Positions 14,301-27,296 of a stretch of 64,000 nt of DNA are shown piece after piece (the first letter of the stretch is position 1; the number at the start of each line of letters is the position of its first letter). Source of the DNA: Apostichopus japonicus (taxonomy: Eukaryota; Echinodermata; Holothuroidea; Aspidochirotida; Stichopodidae); contig NC_092579.1 of NCBI RefSeq assembly GCF_037975245.1, forward strand, positions 28,642,166 through 28,706,165, written 5' to 3'. The position numbers and the translations under genes were made by a program. The notes under the pieces were generated by a model. The model was not told where the DNA came from, did no database searches, and worked only from the letters and a program-made list of their open reading frames with translations.

Positions 14301-16180
14301 AAGAACTTGGGTTTACTCTCCTTCCCCCTTCCCACCCCTCCCTTTAGTCGATGGAAAACGTTCAGGCTGAGATATTTTTTTTTAAACAGTAAGTCGGGAA
14401 AGAATTAACCACTTCTCTGCTCCCGGTAGGTCCTGAGGTGCGAATCCAGGGGGTGCAGGGTGTATACATTTTCTAACAACATTAAAATTCTGAAAAGTTT
14501 CAGAACTAAAAGAGAAAAACAGTATTTTTTTTTAAAGCGGCCGTAATGAGAAGCGAGAGGAATCATTGCTTGATACCAGCTGATGTATGCCTTGCCCAGT
14601 CACCCCCCACTTTCTACAGCAGGGGTTCCCTAACCGGGCTGCATGAAACCCCAGGGGGTGTATGAGTCCATCCCAGGGGGTTCGTGAGACGTTTCTGAAA
14701 GTCAAAACTTTAGTACTTTTTGTTGAACTAAAATCTGATATATCATATTATTTAGTAATGTACAAAAGTCGTACCTATCGAAAAACTCTTTTCGCGTTCC
14801 ATAGGCATATGTTGCCATAGTAGTACCGTACCGTGCATGTGATCAATAACTGAATTATGAAACAGATACAGGCCGCATGACTTTGGTGAAGTTGGTGTAG
14901 GCATGACAGTACGTCGTGAAGATAAAGAGCTGAGAAAGTAGCTGAAAGGTTGGCCAAAGTAATTATTATTATTTTGGAAATTCCAGATGGCTTCCAGCTT
15001 TGAACAAGCATATTTAAAAAGAAAAAGACAAAGACAAAAAAAAAGCGCTTATAGCGGTATTCAAAAGTAGTCAAAGAAATGAGATCAAGATAATTGTACG
15101 GGATCAACCATACAATACTATTGGCAGTTGCCTGCATATATAAGATTACATAACATAGGGTCGCCCAAAGATAATGGCAAATATGATTACAGCAAGTGAA
15201 ATGTTTCCTTTCTGGTTACTAAAGAGGCATGCGTCCATGCATTGTTATGTTCAAATAAGGCTATAGGGAACGCACTGCGTATATACTACCACACGCTCAG
15301 AACATTTTTGTTTAGGTTCAAAGACTTTGGGGAAGGGGGACTGGGAAGGGGGAGAGAATTAGTGCCAGGAAAAGTTATATTTTCTCTCTTCTTGTGGGAG
15401 CGGGGGGGGGGGGTATGGGGATAAGGAGGATGTTTGTAAACCCCCAAAAAGGGAAATATTTGATTTTAACGCCAGTATTAAGATTACAGCGAACCCTGTG
15501 TACTGAATTTCACTTTTTGTGTTTTGTTTTTTAATATTTTTGTATGAGTCGATATTATTTGATAAAAGTTTAGTTGAGAATTAATGACTGCATTCAGTGA
15601 CTATATTTATACCATTAATACAGCAAATAAACAAACAAAAGACACATAATGAAAAAAAAAACACGGAAAATAGAGAAATGTTAAAGAAAAAGGGTAATAT
15701 AAACTACAGAAATATAATTTTTCCGGTTTCCGTAACGATGCTACGGCATGATTTTCTTGTTCAAAGTTATACCATCGCGTGCTAGCTTAGCAGTTTACAA
15801 GCAGCAGAGATCAATATAAATTATTGAAAAGTATATAGAAAGAGTCTTAATACATATATGAATATCGATATGAAGAATTTGGCGAAGGTTTTGTTTTTGG
15901 GGTAATGATTTCTTGCTTCAAGACAAAGTTGATTGCTAAATGAAATACCAATGGCGTAACAATCAATCTCACGTAGGCAAGATGACAGAGGTTGGGGTGA
16001 CGGTGGTGGGTGAGGGGGGGGGGGTCGCCGAGGGTGATAGAGGCGTCTTCATCACAAGGTTACCGACATCGGTATTTTAAGTATATACAAGTATATATAA
16101 CATTCTCCCCTCCCTTCCACTCTCCCCCCCCCCTCCGTTTCCCCTCTTACTACTTCAAGTTCTCTTCTACATGTACAGAA
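11400..16180. other. Intergenic spacer, 11.4-16.2 kb
   Basis: No gene recognised. It contains an 18-G run (11774-11791), a (GT)n tract at about 11839-11860, a short (TTTA)n at about 12482-12505, G-rich patches (13271-13340) and a hAT-type end at 14620. The stretch 11400-11760 is less AT-rich and more complex than its surroundings, but no frame in it stands out. Confidence 0.5.
14620..14760 (+). mobile_element. Left end of a hAT-type DNA transposon (fragment)
   Basis: The sequence starts CAGGGGTTCCCTAACC and continues with repeated CCCAGGGGGT blocks, the usual look of the left end of Charlie/Zaphod-like hAT elements. The 8 bases before it, TTCTACAG, resemble the hAT target-site pattern nTCTAGAn. 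No matching right end was found in the following 1.5 kb, so it is probably a truncated copy. The right boundary given is approximate. Confidence 0.4.
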
Positions 16181-16185
16181 GGAAG

Positions 16186-16350
16186 TTAACGAACAAAGTT
16201 AACCTGGCGAAGCTGCGTTATAGCACGGCGTCGGGCCTCCATGGGGGTTTGGATGGGAGTGAGATGTTTAGCCAGAGAGGTTAGCAGAGGGGTCGTCCAG
16301 TCACCTTGAATGTACGCGATGTGTGAACTGGCCCCATACTTCTTCCCCAT
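16186..16350 (-). CDS. Candidate short coding exon, unknown product
   Basis: The minus strand has an ATG at 16350 preceded directly by an in-frame TAA. It opens a 54-residue frame with balanced, protein-like composition, beginning MGKKYGASSHIAY and including QGDWTTPLLTSLAKH. At 16204 a CAG|GTTAAC donor would end the exon after 49 codons. The overlapping plus-strand frame is also rather open, so a repeat-derived segment is equally possible. I do not recognise the product. Confidence 0.25.
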   Translation of the reverse strand: MGKKYGASSHIAYIQGDWTTPLLTSLAKHLTPIQTPMEARRRAITQLRQVNFVR

Positions 16351-17663
16351 TTACATGCTTATAGCATGCCGTGCTTGCCTTAAAGAAAAGCATTTTTGTC
16401 GGCGTCGTTTATAGCTAACCTCTGTTGCGATATGAGCTTCTGGTTTCCTGTAGATACCTCAAAACTGGTACATTTTTCACGTGGATACCCCTCAAAATCA
16501 TGTTTTTGCTTCTTTATTACAAACATGGGTAGTGGTACCTTTCACGTTAAACCTTACCCCCAGACCATTGCAACTCCCCCTCCCCCTACTTTAGATAAAA
16601 AATATGATTATCAAATAATGATATAATTGTTTTAGACGTCATTCGTCGATTGCATAATGCTACTATAGGTATTCTTAAACGCAGGCGGACGGGCGGCGAG
16701 GTTGATTAGAGCAGGTTGCATTGGTTACGCGCGGTTCTAAATTCATTGGCATATAGCCTAGCCTATACCACTATGATTTAAAATCGAGTACATGGTGTCG
16801 GGGACGGAAAATGAATTATTGCTTATATGATATCAATGGTATCAAATTGTAACTCAGCCTTGGGAGGTAAGACATGATCTTGCAACATAGATAAAAAAGA
16901 CTATTACAGACAAAGAAAGCAAAAACACCATTTATCGCTCGGTTAAGTCAACGAAATAATGTTTTCCTTTCGGCTGGTTGAACAGTTCTCGGTGTGCCAA
17001 CCTCGATACACACAGACTCCCTGACATTTGCCTCACCTTAGCTACTGGCTAGATTTTCAACCGAACTAGAACTAGTCATGGAAACCTTCAAGTAAAGACT
17101 GTTTCTTGGTATCCAGCTTTCAAGCGTCAAATAGTTTGCTCGCGTGTGTGGGGCTGGGGTGGGGGAGGGGATGGGGTCACGAGGGGGATGGGGTGACGCG
17201 AGGAATGACACAACTGTAGGGTGTGGAATAGAGGAAGTTAAGTGCGGTGCTTCAATCAGAAGAGCGAGAATAAGTTGAAAAAGCTGAAAAGAAAACAAAG
17301 GAGAGGTATAGAATAAAGAAAAGGGGTAAGACATAGATTATTAGGGGTGAGGGTGCAAGAAAAGGACCAAAGGTTGGGTGAGGGGGGGTGGGGATATCAT
17401 AAATGAGGAAAGATTGTTGAAAATTTGTTGGTACTGCATAAAGGTCACAGATATAATTCTCTTGTTAAAATCTCAACAAGCGATGTCACATTGGCATTTG
17501 CACAGTGTAGGTATAGTATCTTGAAACGAGGAGAAACACATACACATATAACACTATTGAAAACCCAGCGGCAAAAACGTCGAGCTTCCGACCATCTGGA
17601 TTCGAAGCGTTGCCCCTTCTGGTTTCATACCTGTGTATTATTGGCTGGACATAAACAGTTTAG

Positions 17664-17747
17664 CTTCTCCTTCTCCTTCTCCTTCTCCTTCTCCTTCTCC
17701 TTCTCCTTCTCCTTCTCCTTCCCCTTTCCCCTTCTCCCTCTCCCTCT
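17664..17747. repeat. (TTCTCC)n hexanucleotide array
   Basis: A perfect hexamer array that degenerates at the right end into CCCCTTTCCCC and CTCTCCCTC. It is a pure polypyrimidine strand, able to form triplex (H-DNA) structures. The same hexamer forms a second array 2 kb to the right. Confidence 0.95.
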
Positions 17748-18181
17748 AGCGAAACAAACAAAAAATGCAGAATTTGTGGGCATGCAGGACATGAATTAGC
17801 CCCGGATTATAAGATTTATTTGCAAGAGATTGAATTGACTGTCAGAAATATCGTCACGCGCGTCGAAAAACGAGAAAGCCAACGCTACTGTGTAGTACGT
17901 GATGTTATTTTGGTTAGCCTAATTCACGGAAGCTTAAAGCAATATAAACTTCATCTGAAATAAAATAAAAATTATTAGGAAGTAATATAAAATGGAAACA
18001 ATCTTATAGACTTCGAATAAGAAACTTGAATTTTCTCTCGAAATCCCTTCAGCCCTGTTGTTTTGTGGGTATATATGGAATGACATTGGGGGAGGGGGGG
18101 GGGGGGTTGATCCCCTGCTTAGACGGTATGCATTGTACTGTAGCTTCTACCTGCTGGCATCCCCAGCGAAGAAATGCAAAG

Positions 18182-18440
18182 CATGGGTTAGGATCGCTGG
18201 TTAGCTTACTTGGTAAAGAGTACAAAACTTGTTATCATGAGCTCACCGGTTCGAATCCCGTTCCAACCGATCGGCTCGGGTGCCTTGAAACATGGTATGC
18301 ATTTTAGAACTATACCCCATTTCGCGACCAAGACGAAACCGCGGCGTCTTCCGCACCTCCACCCAGCCACGCCTTCCGCGCCAATAAATCGGACCCATCG
18401 GCTCACCCATTCCAAGACAATAAGTCAGTAGACCCAGTCC
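18182..18440 (+). mobile_element. tRNA-derived SINE with intact A and B boxes
   Basis: A box TAGCTTACTTGG at 18202-18213 fits TRGCNNANNNGG, and B box GGTTCGAATCC at 18248-18258 is a perfect match to GGTTCGANTCC, at tRNA-like spacing. A clover-leaf cannot be completed: the acceptor stem does not pair (5' side CGCTGGT region against TCCAACC), there is a D-stem mismatch and a T-stem mismatch. This is therefore a tRNA-related SINE head rather than a tRNA gene. The more GC-rich segment to about 18440 is taken as the SINE body. Its end and tail are uncertain. Confidence 0.5.
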
Positions 18441-19087
18441 GCTCCTGGTGTCCGTTTACAACCAATTAACTTTTCTGGATTACTAGGAGGGAAACACACA
18501 CACATATATATAAAGGTTGTAGACTGCTACAGGACTGACAACCCAGTATTTTATCAAATTTTACACGATGGGAAATTAATAAGAAATTATTACTGGAAAC
18601 TGAGACACTTCAAAATTTATTCTTAGGCGTTGAGGAGAATTGCCTCGGTTTGTGAAAGTACTGAAAGTTTCGTTGGTCAGGGTCGGATTTACCATTTGGC
18701 CCGGGCCCGTGAAAAAGGGCCCCTTGAAAAAGGGCCCCTTAGAAGGTAAAAAGAGAAAAAGAGGGATTCGATGTAAAAAAGAAAATAGAAGAAGAGGGAA
18801 GGAAAACGTGACCTGTGCCTAACAGATTTCATATTTTTATTTCATAATCAGAAGTTATGGCAAAATATTACAACAATTGAAAGTTGCGATTGATTTGGGG
18901 GAGGGGGGGTTCCATTTTTTTCATTTTTTACCATGTATTGCACTGAGCATGCACTGTATACACTACATATTAAATGTAAACACCACAACCTGCCTGTTGT
19001 TTTAGGATTGACAGTGTGAAATATTGTTCTCTGCAATTTAAGTTTTATACATTGTCTATCACTTTAAATCAATTCTTTTAGGGATAA

Positions 19088-19279
19088 TCCCCAGGGACTT
19101 TTTTTATAACGCACTTGGCAGGGTACGAGGAGTACCAAGTGAGTCGCGAAGATGACACAGGAAATTCCGATGGGCGGGGAGAAGAAAATTTCAAGGGGGT
19201 AGACGGTCCCTATGCCCCAGCCTTAGGACCTATGTCGTGTCTCTATCGAAGTCCATTTCATTTTAATATCCGATATTAA
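19088..19279 (+). other. Open frame without ATG, coding-like but unrecognised
   Basis: Between stop codons there are 63 sense codons of mixed composition, including HLAGYEEYQVSREDDTGNSD near the start. There is no upstream ATG, so it could only be an internal exon; AAG|TGAG and CAG sites near 19130 do not define one. It is a weak candidate, noted because it lies in a stretch richer in GC than its flanks. Confidence 0.15.
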
Positions 19280-19750
19280 AATAAATAGCATTGTCTTATA
19301 AATATTATAAAATCTAAACGATAAAATCATTAAAAAAAAAAAGAATTGTCGTGACAGAGGTATGTGCTTTATTATATACTTAAATTTGTTAATATCTTAA
19401 GAGCGAGAGATGCTATCTACGCAAATAGGAGTTGTGTTATTTTTCTTTTTAATTGCTCATTATAAACTTTCTTTTATAAGCCACCAAAATCAATAACTAC
19501 ACAAAATTTAACAATTTCATAGCAGAATTGTGTCTATGCTATAACGAATTTTATTTTTTCGATACTGAAAGCGGGAAAAATAGTTCTTGGAAACGCACAG
19601 CATGTCTCTGCGTAATTCATAAGGCTAGGGAAGCTAAACTGCCGTAATATTCTGTTGATTTGGTAAAATTTTCGGAAATTATCAACCAAGCTCAAACAAC
19701 AACAACCGTGAAAAAACCCTACATGGATATGGAAAAAGAAAACATTAATA

Positions 19751-19820
19751 TTCTCCTTCTCCTTCTCCTTCTCCTTCTCCTTCTCCTTCTCCTTCTCCTT
19801 CTCCTTCTCCTTCTCCTTCT
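19751..19820. repeat. (TTCTCC)n hexanucleotide array, second copy
   Basis: About 11-12 uninterrupted TTCTCC units on the plus strand, the same motif and orientation as the array at 17664-17747. Confidence 0.95.
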
Positions 19821-22545
19821 AATATCCTTTTTGATAAACTTGAAAACTAATGAAGTAACGAAAGTAAGAGTTCGCTGAAGCCCCTTCGTAACCTCTAAGT
19901 CATTCCTCTAACCAAGGTAACATGGCACCAGGTACCGCTGTTTACCCGTTCGTGGAAATCCATTGCGTGAGCAATACGGTCAGGTGGTTTACCGCCTGGA
20001 CTTTTGTTTTCAGGAAAAACGGGTCAAATTGATTTCAAGAACTGCACGTCACGAAACACAGGTCGTTGCATTTATTAGTCATGCGTCAACGATAAATTGC
20101 ACGTAAATATTCTTGCCAAAATTCCATAGTGTTTGTCAATAGGAATATTTCAAGTAACTTCTGAAAATTAATTATCTGGGCCTTAAGTTGTAGAGACACT
20201 GTTTTTAAAGTTAATATTCAACTTAATTTCGATAAAGTATCTTGCTTTTCAAAAAAAACCCAGCAAAACTAAGCCTATATAAACCTACCAGATTTTCATC
20301 ATAACAGAAGTTTATATATATAGCCTAGCATACTACTGTGCTTAATTAATTACAAGCGTGTTTGAAAGCATACCGTACAATAATTGCCGTGGCTAACCAG
20401 TGTTTGAAATGGGTTCGTGTACTGGGAGGGGAGGGGGGGGGGTCATCATCATCATCACCAGTTTGAAGGGATAATCAATTTTTTAACTGAAAAACTGAGG
20501 AAGAAATTTGAATAATTTCTCGTAAACTTTGGATGCATGATGTGCCTCCATTGCGTTTTTGAGATATTGCTAGTTTGAAATTGTCAAAGAGACCTTGAAG
20601 TACACATATGTGATGTAACAGTTGAACACTGAAGACAAAATGTGTAATCACACCCTGAATTGTCTCAAGTTCATTGTGGGTACAAAACGTGTTAACTTTT
20701 CAAAAGTTATTATCCCCCAAACAGCACGCATAGGAGCTGAATGTAAAATTCCACCAGGATTGTTGTTTTGTACTGTTTTCGTATTTTTTAAGTATGAACG
20801 CATTGCATTGTGGTATTGGTTGGTTACAGAGAGGTCAACATTAGGGCATCACGTATATGGAGAAAAAAAATCGCGTCGTCGTCGTCGACTTTGTGCGTCG
20901 ACCGTCAGAGAGCATATCGGCTTTATGGCAACTTGCAAATCGCAATCAACCGGCGACGGCATAGTTTAGTGTGTGACTCGGCTCACCTGTACATAAGAGA
21001 TAAGACCTGACCATTATTTGGATGTGTAAGCCGGGGATGGGAAAGGGATCATCCAGGCTTCCTCAAAACTTCTCCTCTTTGGGAGTCAAAACCTCCGCCT
21101 TCCCTCTTCACTCCCTCCCTCCCTCGGCCACCTCCCCCCCCTTCCCCTTGTATTCGCTGCAAACTACATATGCACGGAAGGGTTCAACAGTTCATTATTA
21201 CCGGGCGCTGATGTGCCTGTTTGCTTAGAACTACAAGCTGTGACCTCTGTGACTCGCAGTTCCCTCTGAATGAATGGTCTCTTCCGTAGCAATAAACTTG
21301 ACCTCGTCCTCGCTTTATTTGAGGGAAATCCCCAATACTTGAACACGTCATAGAGCCACATTTTTCGATACATTAAATGCTATATATTTACTTCACTCCA
21401 GTAACCTTATATTGCATAAGAAAACGCACCGCCTTTTATTTTATTTGTTATTCTTTTGGTTGGAAAAGTTTAAATAAAATTATGATCCTTACCTGCGAAC
21501 TGCATAAGTTGTATGGACACTAATGACAGAATATTTGCTAAACGAGCACGATGGTATATGAGTTATACATCGTTCTTACCAAAAAATGTGTATTTTACAC
21601 ACAGAATATGTAATTATATCCTAACCATTTGATGATGATAACAACGTTCGCCCCGAATCGTATATGTAGAATACAGTGTCCTTATAGGAACATTTGTTTT
21701 AAAGACTCGCTCTTGATATAAGTCAATTCAAAAGACTGAACATTCATTCCTTGACAGTGTTCAAGATGTCTAATCTTAAGAGGAAGCCACTCTTCAAAAG
21801 AGAGACTTCATGTCAAATTTATAGCTCTAAATTAGTAACTGCTTTCAATCTATATGAGAGCTAAATATGTTAGAATTCACTATGAGGAAAAAACATTGAA
21901 ATCACGTCTCGAAAGACTATTTATCCTGAATAATTCTCACAGAGTGAATTTTTTCAGTCTTTGAAAATAAGTGTGAAATCATTTTGATATAAAACATTAT
22001 GCCCCTTGTTTAACTGACAAATCACAATGTCTTTCCTTTTGGTCGAAGTTGTTGGGTGCACAGACAAACACCTTTCTGACAATTCACATATATAGGTTTC
22101 TTTACCTGAAACAGAATGGACCGCGAGGTGCTATCAAATCGAGAGGGAAAAAAAGGTCAACTTTGGAAACTGCAAATCACCACGTGTGCAGTTTGTAACG
22201 AAGTTCAACTCTAGTAAATCCAGGATTCGATTTTTCAAAAGAAAAGAAAATCAAAAAATCATAAAATCATAAAAGGTTAAACTTGCGGAAACAAAATGAC
22301 AGTTGTGGTAGATATAACAGGATATTGTTGTAAGATTTAACATAAACAACAGATGTTAACATTTTTTTTATTAAAAACTGATAAAGAAGAGTATTGTCAA
22401 GAAAAACAAACCCATGGATTGCTATTTCAGTTTGTTGAGGTCAAAATGTTAGATAAATTTCGGTAAAAGTGAAACAAACATTTAAACTAGGGGTATAGAG
22501 GCAAACTAATGCAATTATCGATGTAAGTTACGTAATTCATAACAT

Positions 22546-23037
<492 letters not shown>

Positions 23038-24411
23038 AGTTTTTAGCACAACCTTACGTTTACACCTAGTAATATGCCTATATGATGCATAATCTAAATA
23101 TGTCACAATTCCTAATTTCTTTCTCGGAGGTAACCCTCAGATCCCCCTACATGGGTGGTCGTTGTAACGCACTCGGGGCTACCCCTCCTCTTTGATAAAA
23201 TCCTGGCTCCCATGTATGTTTCTCTCTAAAAACATTGTTTAGTAGGCTGTCGTCAAGGTCATATATTAAATGAATTTAAATCAGTTTTATGTGAAGTGTA
23301 TACAGTTGTGCGAGGTTCAAATGTGCACCCACCAAAACCCCACCCAAAACCCCATCCCACCCCACCCCTACCCCAAAACCCCACCCCCACCCCAATAGAG
23401 GAAAGGTAAATTGAAATAAGTAGATATTTTCATTTTTACGTCGATTTGAATTGGATGGTTAATACGATATCGTGTTTCGATATATTTTGGGCACATTTTT
23501 GCCCTAGTTTTGGCACGATTGCTTTTGAAGTATGTAGTATGTTGACACCAAAAAAGGTTTTTAATAAAATCTTGCATAGACATCTGTTTTTCTGTAGGTT
23601 GCACGTCCAAGATGTACAGGAATAGGGTATTGCCCTGGATGTCCAGGTACTAGTGAAATCCATAAAATATCTATAAAAAAAGGTTTGTGTCTATTTATAG
23701 TCTGACTTGACAAGCCTAGAACTAAATCACCCATATCACTATTAATCGTCATAAGTGACGTCAAACCTAAAAGAGGTATATAAAAGGTTCCTATATTTTA
23801 CCTTATCTGTGTTACTGCCTTTTTTTAATTGTTGAAAAAAAAAATCTTTCTTTTCGTTTTTTTTTCTCTCCATCTTTCAACGACGTTATCTATTAACAAC
23901 ATTTCAGGACAAGGCCTTGTAGTAAATAAATTTGTCTTTCACTTAAATTTCAAACATTGCCCACCTAGAACAAAAACAATCAACACGTTGTAACATGGAT
24001 TTTATATCCAAATAAGAAACTTGATGACACGACGAAACTGTTTACATGAGGTAAACAACAAGAAAGCCAACAAATATAATAATAATAATAATAATAAAAA
24101 TAACAAGCACGGGATGATATAAGGTATGCATTAATTATGTATAGCTTGCAAATCAACTAGAAAAAGTTGGCAGCTGAGAAATTCAAGTTGCAGGCCAACA
24201 CATACAATATCTATATAACAATATGATTGACGATAGACCTACCCCTTTCTCACTACATAGATCTTGATATTTCAATTACAGGCTTTATGATTACTACATG
24301 GATTTTCAGACAACTTTGTAACTCAGTCAGAAAGGTAAATACAATAGTCCTCCCCTCCCCCATCCCCATCCCCACCCCACACCCCCATGCCCCTCCCCAT
24401 CCCTGATACCT

Positions 24412-24644
24412 ATAACGTACGTTTTGACATTTTCACCATATGTAATGTCCACTCGTACGATATATGTTTCTTCGATTTCGGTACTCCCCTTGAAGAATGT
24501 GATGACATCAGTCAACAGCAACCACGTACCTGGGAATGTCCAGGTACATTCATCCTTTTGCCTAGTGTGACGTGGAGGCAAATAGATCATGTAAATAATG
24601 TGACCCTTCGTTTGGTATTGTTTGAACTCTCGCTTTGAGAGCAA
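24412..24644 (-). other. Weak candidate exon, unrecognised
   Basis: The minus strand carries an open frame with protein-like composition, including PGTWLLLTDVITFF and EETYIVRVDITYGENVKTYV. It could end at an ATAG|GTATC donor near 24412 or at a CCCAG|GTACGT donor further upstream. The remaining frame runs into a C-rich simple repeat. No family was recognised and the overlapping plus-strand frame is also open. Confidence 0.15.
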
Positions 24645-25023
24645 ACTTCCGAAGCCTCAAAGTTAGCACCTACCTATACCAGCCATGGCTGGCTGTTATT
24701 ACTCCACACGTGCTTTCAAAATTTGATCATCTCCCTCGTAAATGTCCCTGGACAAGCGATGCAACATGCATGATGCTTTTCCTTTATGTACATCTAGTAA
24801 GTACATTATTTTAATCGCTGTTTTTTATTCATTCCTTAGGCCTTCTTTCGGTTACGAAAACCCCAGAGACTGTCTTCATGCATCGCTTACATGTAACTCC
24901 TATGCTGCACATTAGTTAATGTGTACAGTGCATTTTGGTGTTGCGTACGTGAACAAACTTTGTTTGGTCCTGCGATTAAAAGAAAAATCTCGCGTATTTC
25001 ATAATTGTAGCGCCTTAAAATTT

Positions 25024-25388
25024 GAATATGCAAATTAGGGCTATTGTTTTAAACTTTTTTTAAATTATTTTATGATTATTATTATTTTTTATGAAGCTAT
25101 TATAACAAAAAGGTGTCTTGAAAAGTTTGCAGCGAATTAACTTATGTGGAACAGTTTAAAATGCTTGAACGTTTGTCATTGAGGGTAAATTTGAATATGT
25201 AAATTAGGTTATTATGACAATTTCGGTGAAAATAGTATGCCAACGTGTCGTTGGAGAATTGTCTATTTGAAGTTTACCGGATTTTTTGTCTGAGACGTTA
25301 AACATTTGTTGCGGCACTAGTTAAAAAAAAAACAATATGGCGTGTTTGAAATATTGCCATGAAACGAAATGTGAATATGCAAATTAGG
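25024..25388 (+). repeat. Three spaced copies of a 16-bp motif containing an octamer site
   Basis: GAATATGCAAATTAGG occurs at 25024-25039 and 25373-25388, and GAATATGTAAATTAGG at 25193-25208, spaced 169 and 180 bases. Two copies include ATGCAAAT, the POU-domain octamer. Sequences between the copies show only patchy similarity, so this is either a decayed tandem repeat of about 175 bp or an array of binding sites. Confidence 0.6.
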
Positions 25389-27135
25389 ACACACCCTAGC
25401 TATTATCTGCTTTCAAAGTGTTTTGCGTTTAGACGTACCGTACTGGGGATCAACTGGGAAATGTTGCATGTATTGCAGACTATACAAGCTTCTTTCCAGT
25501 TTCCAGCAGGTGTGAATAATATAAGCCAGGAGTATCCAATAGGCGACTCGTGAAAAGCAATATCGTACCACAATCGTGAACTATTTGAGCAAGCTTGCGG
25601 ACTCCTCTCAGGCCGCAAGATTGTGCAACTGACCGGTGTAACCTGTACACTGACTCAATCTAGGTATGGTGATTTTTTTTTTAGTTTAGGCTGTGTGGCT
25701 CTAACTTGCTGCAACCAATAGTTTATTCCTCCGGCCCTCGTACAGAAAAAAAAGTAGTTGAGAACCCAGGCAGGGCAGCCTAGTCTTAATATATGGATAT
25801 CTGAGTTGAATTTGTTTCTGAGATGACTCTCCTCTCAACGGCTGAAGTATTCATCATTATATGACATACATGTGACAAACTATATAGTGGGGGAATGTAT
25901 GTGTTTGCGTGCAGTGGTGGAATGCCATATGTATGTAGGTATGGGGTATATAGGTGCGATGTGTGTCCTGTACAAATGGGTCAATGGGACGAGGGGAGTG
26001 GGAATCGATCTCCCTAAAAAGTGCACACTGTAAAAGAAAAATGCCATACAACAATGTTTTCGGCACCCGAAATCAATGGGGTAGGAGATGGGGGGGGGGG
26101 GGTTCGGGTGTATTGGTATCCGCCATATGTTACATATTTCTTCAATTTGCCTGCCTCTTGTCAGAAATAAAATCTTCCTCCCTCACCTCCCCCCGCCCCC
26201 GTAGTGTTGCTGACCATAACCGCATCCTATACAGCTGGACCTCGTACCCTTCGCCAGTCGGTATATTTGTCACAGTAATTCACGTATAGTTGTAAGTAAC
26301 GCATCACGGTAAGCGGCATAGCACCAAGGGGTTGAAAGGGGGCCGGTGGGAGAAGCCTTGCTCGGGTCCCGGAGACTTAGGAGTAACCGGGTCTAAAAGA
26401 ACGGTACACATAGCATCTTGTGTTCATAATTGACTTGTTCAATATCATCAAGACTGCATGTGGGAACCGAGTCTCATTGTACTAATGTGGTCTGGCAACT
26501 GCTCGTCTTGCCCGTTCTATGGGTCCCAACTAATCCTTGGCCCCATCTCACCCACCCTACCCCACCCCACCCACCCCACCTCTCCATAACCAAGTTAGTC
26601 GTTACGCCGCTGCTTTAGAGAAACCAACTGTTAAGTATAAGCATATCAACAATAACCAATGTAGGGGCAGGCAGAACTGAAGGTTTCCCCGAGCCAACCT
26701 GCATTTCAAGTTTTGTGGTCTTCAAGTTCCGAGTTGATTGGGGAGGGGGAAGTTGAATGGGTTTATTTTTAATTTTAGAGGGAGGGGTGGTTTACTCCTC
26801 GTCTTTACACAGTCACTTACCGGGCTTACAATTCGGGCCATCATGTATACGCCGCGATTTGCATAATAAGAACTATATAAGCTTCATCATTCTGCATACC
26901 TCAGTGTATTCACGGGATCCTGCGTGTGTATGAGCTCTCCAATATACGTATAAAGCAATCAACGACATTCCTTTGACCGTGACAGATAATGGATATCATC
27001 CCCGTCCATGCTATATAAACTACAAGACCGTTCAGTCGTTCTAAAATGAATCTTTCCTCTCTACAAGATCCCTGGATGTGTTAAGGTTTGTTGCCCATTA
27101 ATAGCTATATTCGAGCATATCATTCATCTTCTTAC

Positions 27136-27296
27136 CTGCTTGGACTTGAAATAAAAGCGGCATATCTAAGGGCTCGACTTGTTGTTTTAATACTATCGGA
27201 AACTGAACGGTGAGTTCGATCGCTCATGAAGCAAATCAAATCAACAGATAAGCTTTGATAATGATCGAAGTACCAGATGAGACTTAGAAGTTCATC
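27136..27296 (-). other. Candidate internal exon (161 nt), unknown gene
   Basis: The minus strand has a strong acceptor (GCTTCCTTGTTGCAG) and a strong donor (AGCAG|GTAAGA) bounding 161 bases. One frame is open throughout, starting DELLSLIWYFDHYQ and ending RYAAFISSPS, with a two-base remainder at the 3' end. Composition is protein-like. I do not recognise the sequence and found no matching neighbour exon; a non-coding RNA exon is also possible. Confidence 0.3.

Larger units (their letters stand above)
16360..22540. other. Intergenic spacer, 16.4-22.5 kb
   Basis: Contains the tRNA-derived SINE and two (TTCTCC)n arrays listed separately, a 13-G run (18094-18106) and a tandem pair of about 16 bp (GAAAAAGGGCCCCTT-like) at about 18711-18742. 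A strong donor look-alike on the minus strand (TTCGCAG|GTAAGG near 21492) has no convincing exon before it. Confidence 0.45.

Noticed and set aside
16186-16350. Similarity of the MGKKYGASS frame to the lacZ alpha peptide (vector contamination)
   Set aside because: Only scattered residues (DW..P..T.L, EAR) agree and the nucleotide sequence does not match vector lacZ, so contamination is unlikely.
18190-18270. A functional tRNA gene
   Set aside because: A and B boxes are good, but the acceptor stem does not pair and the D and T stems have mismatches; called a SINE head instead.
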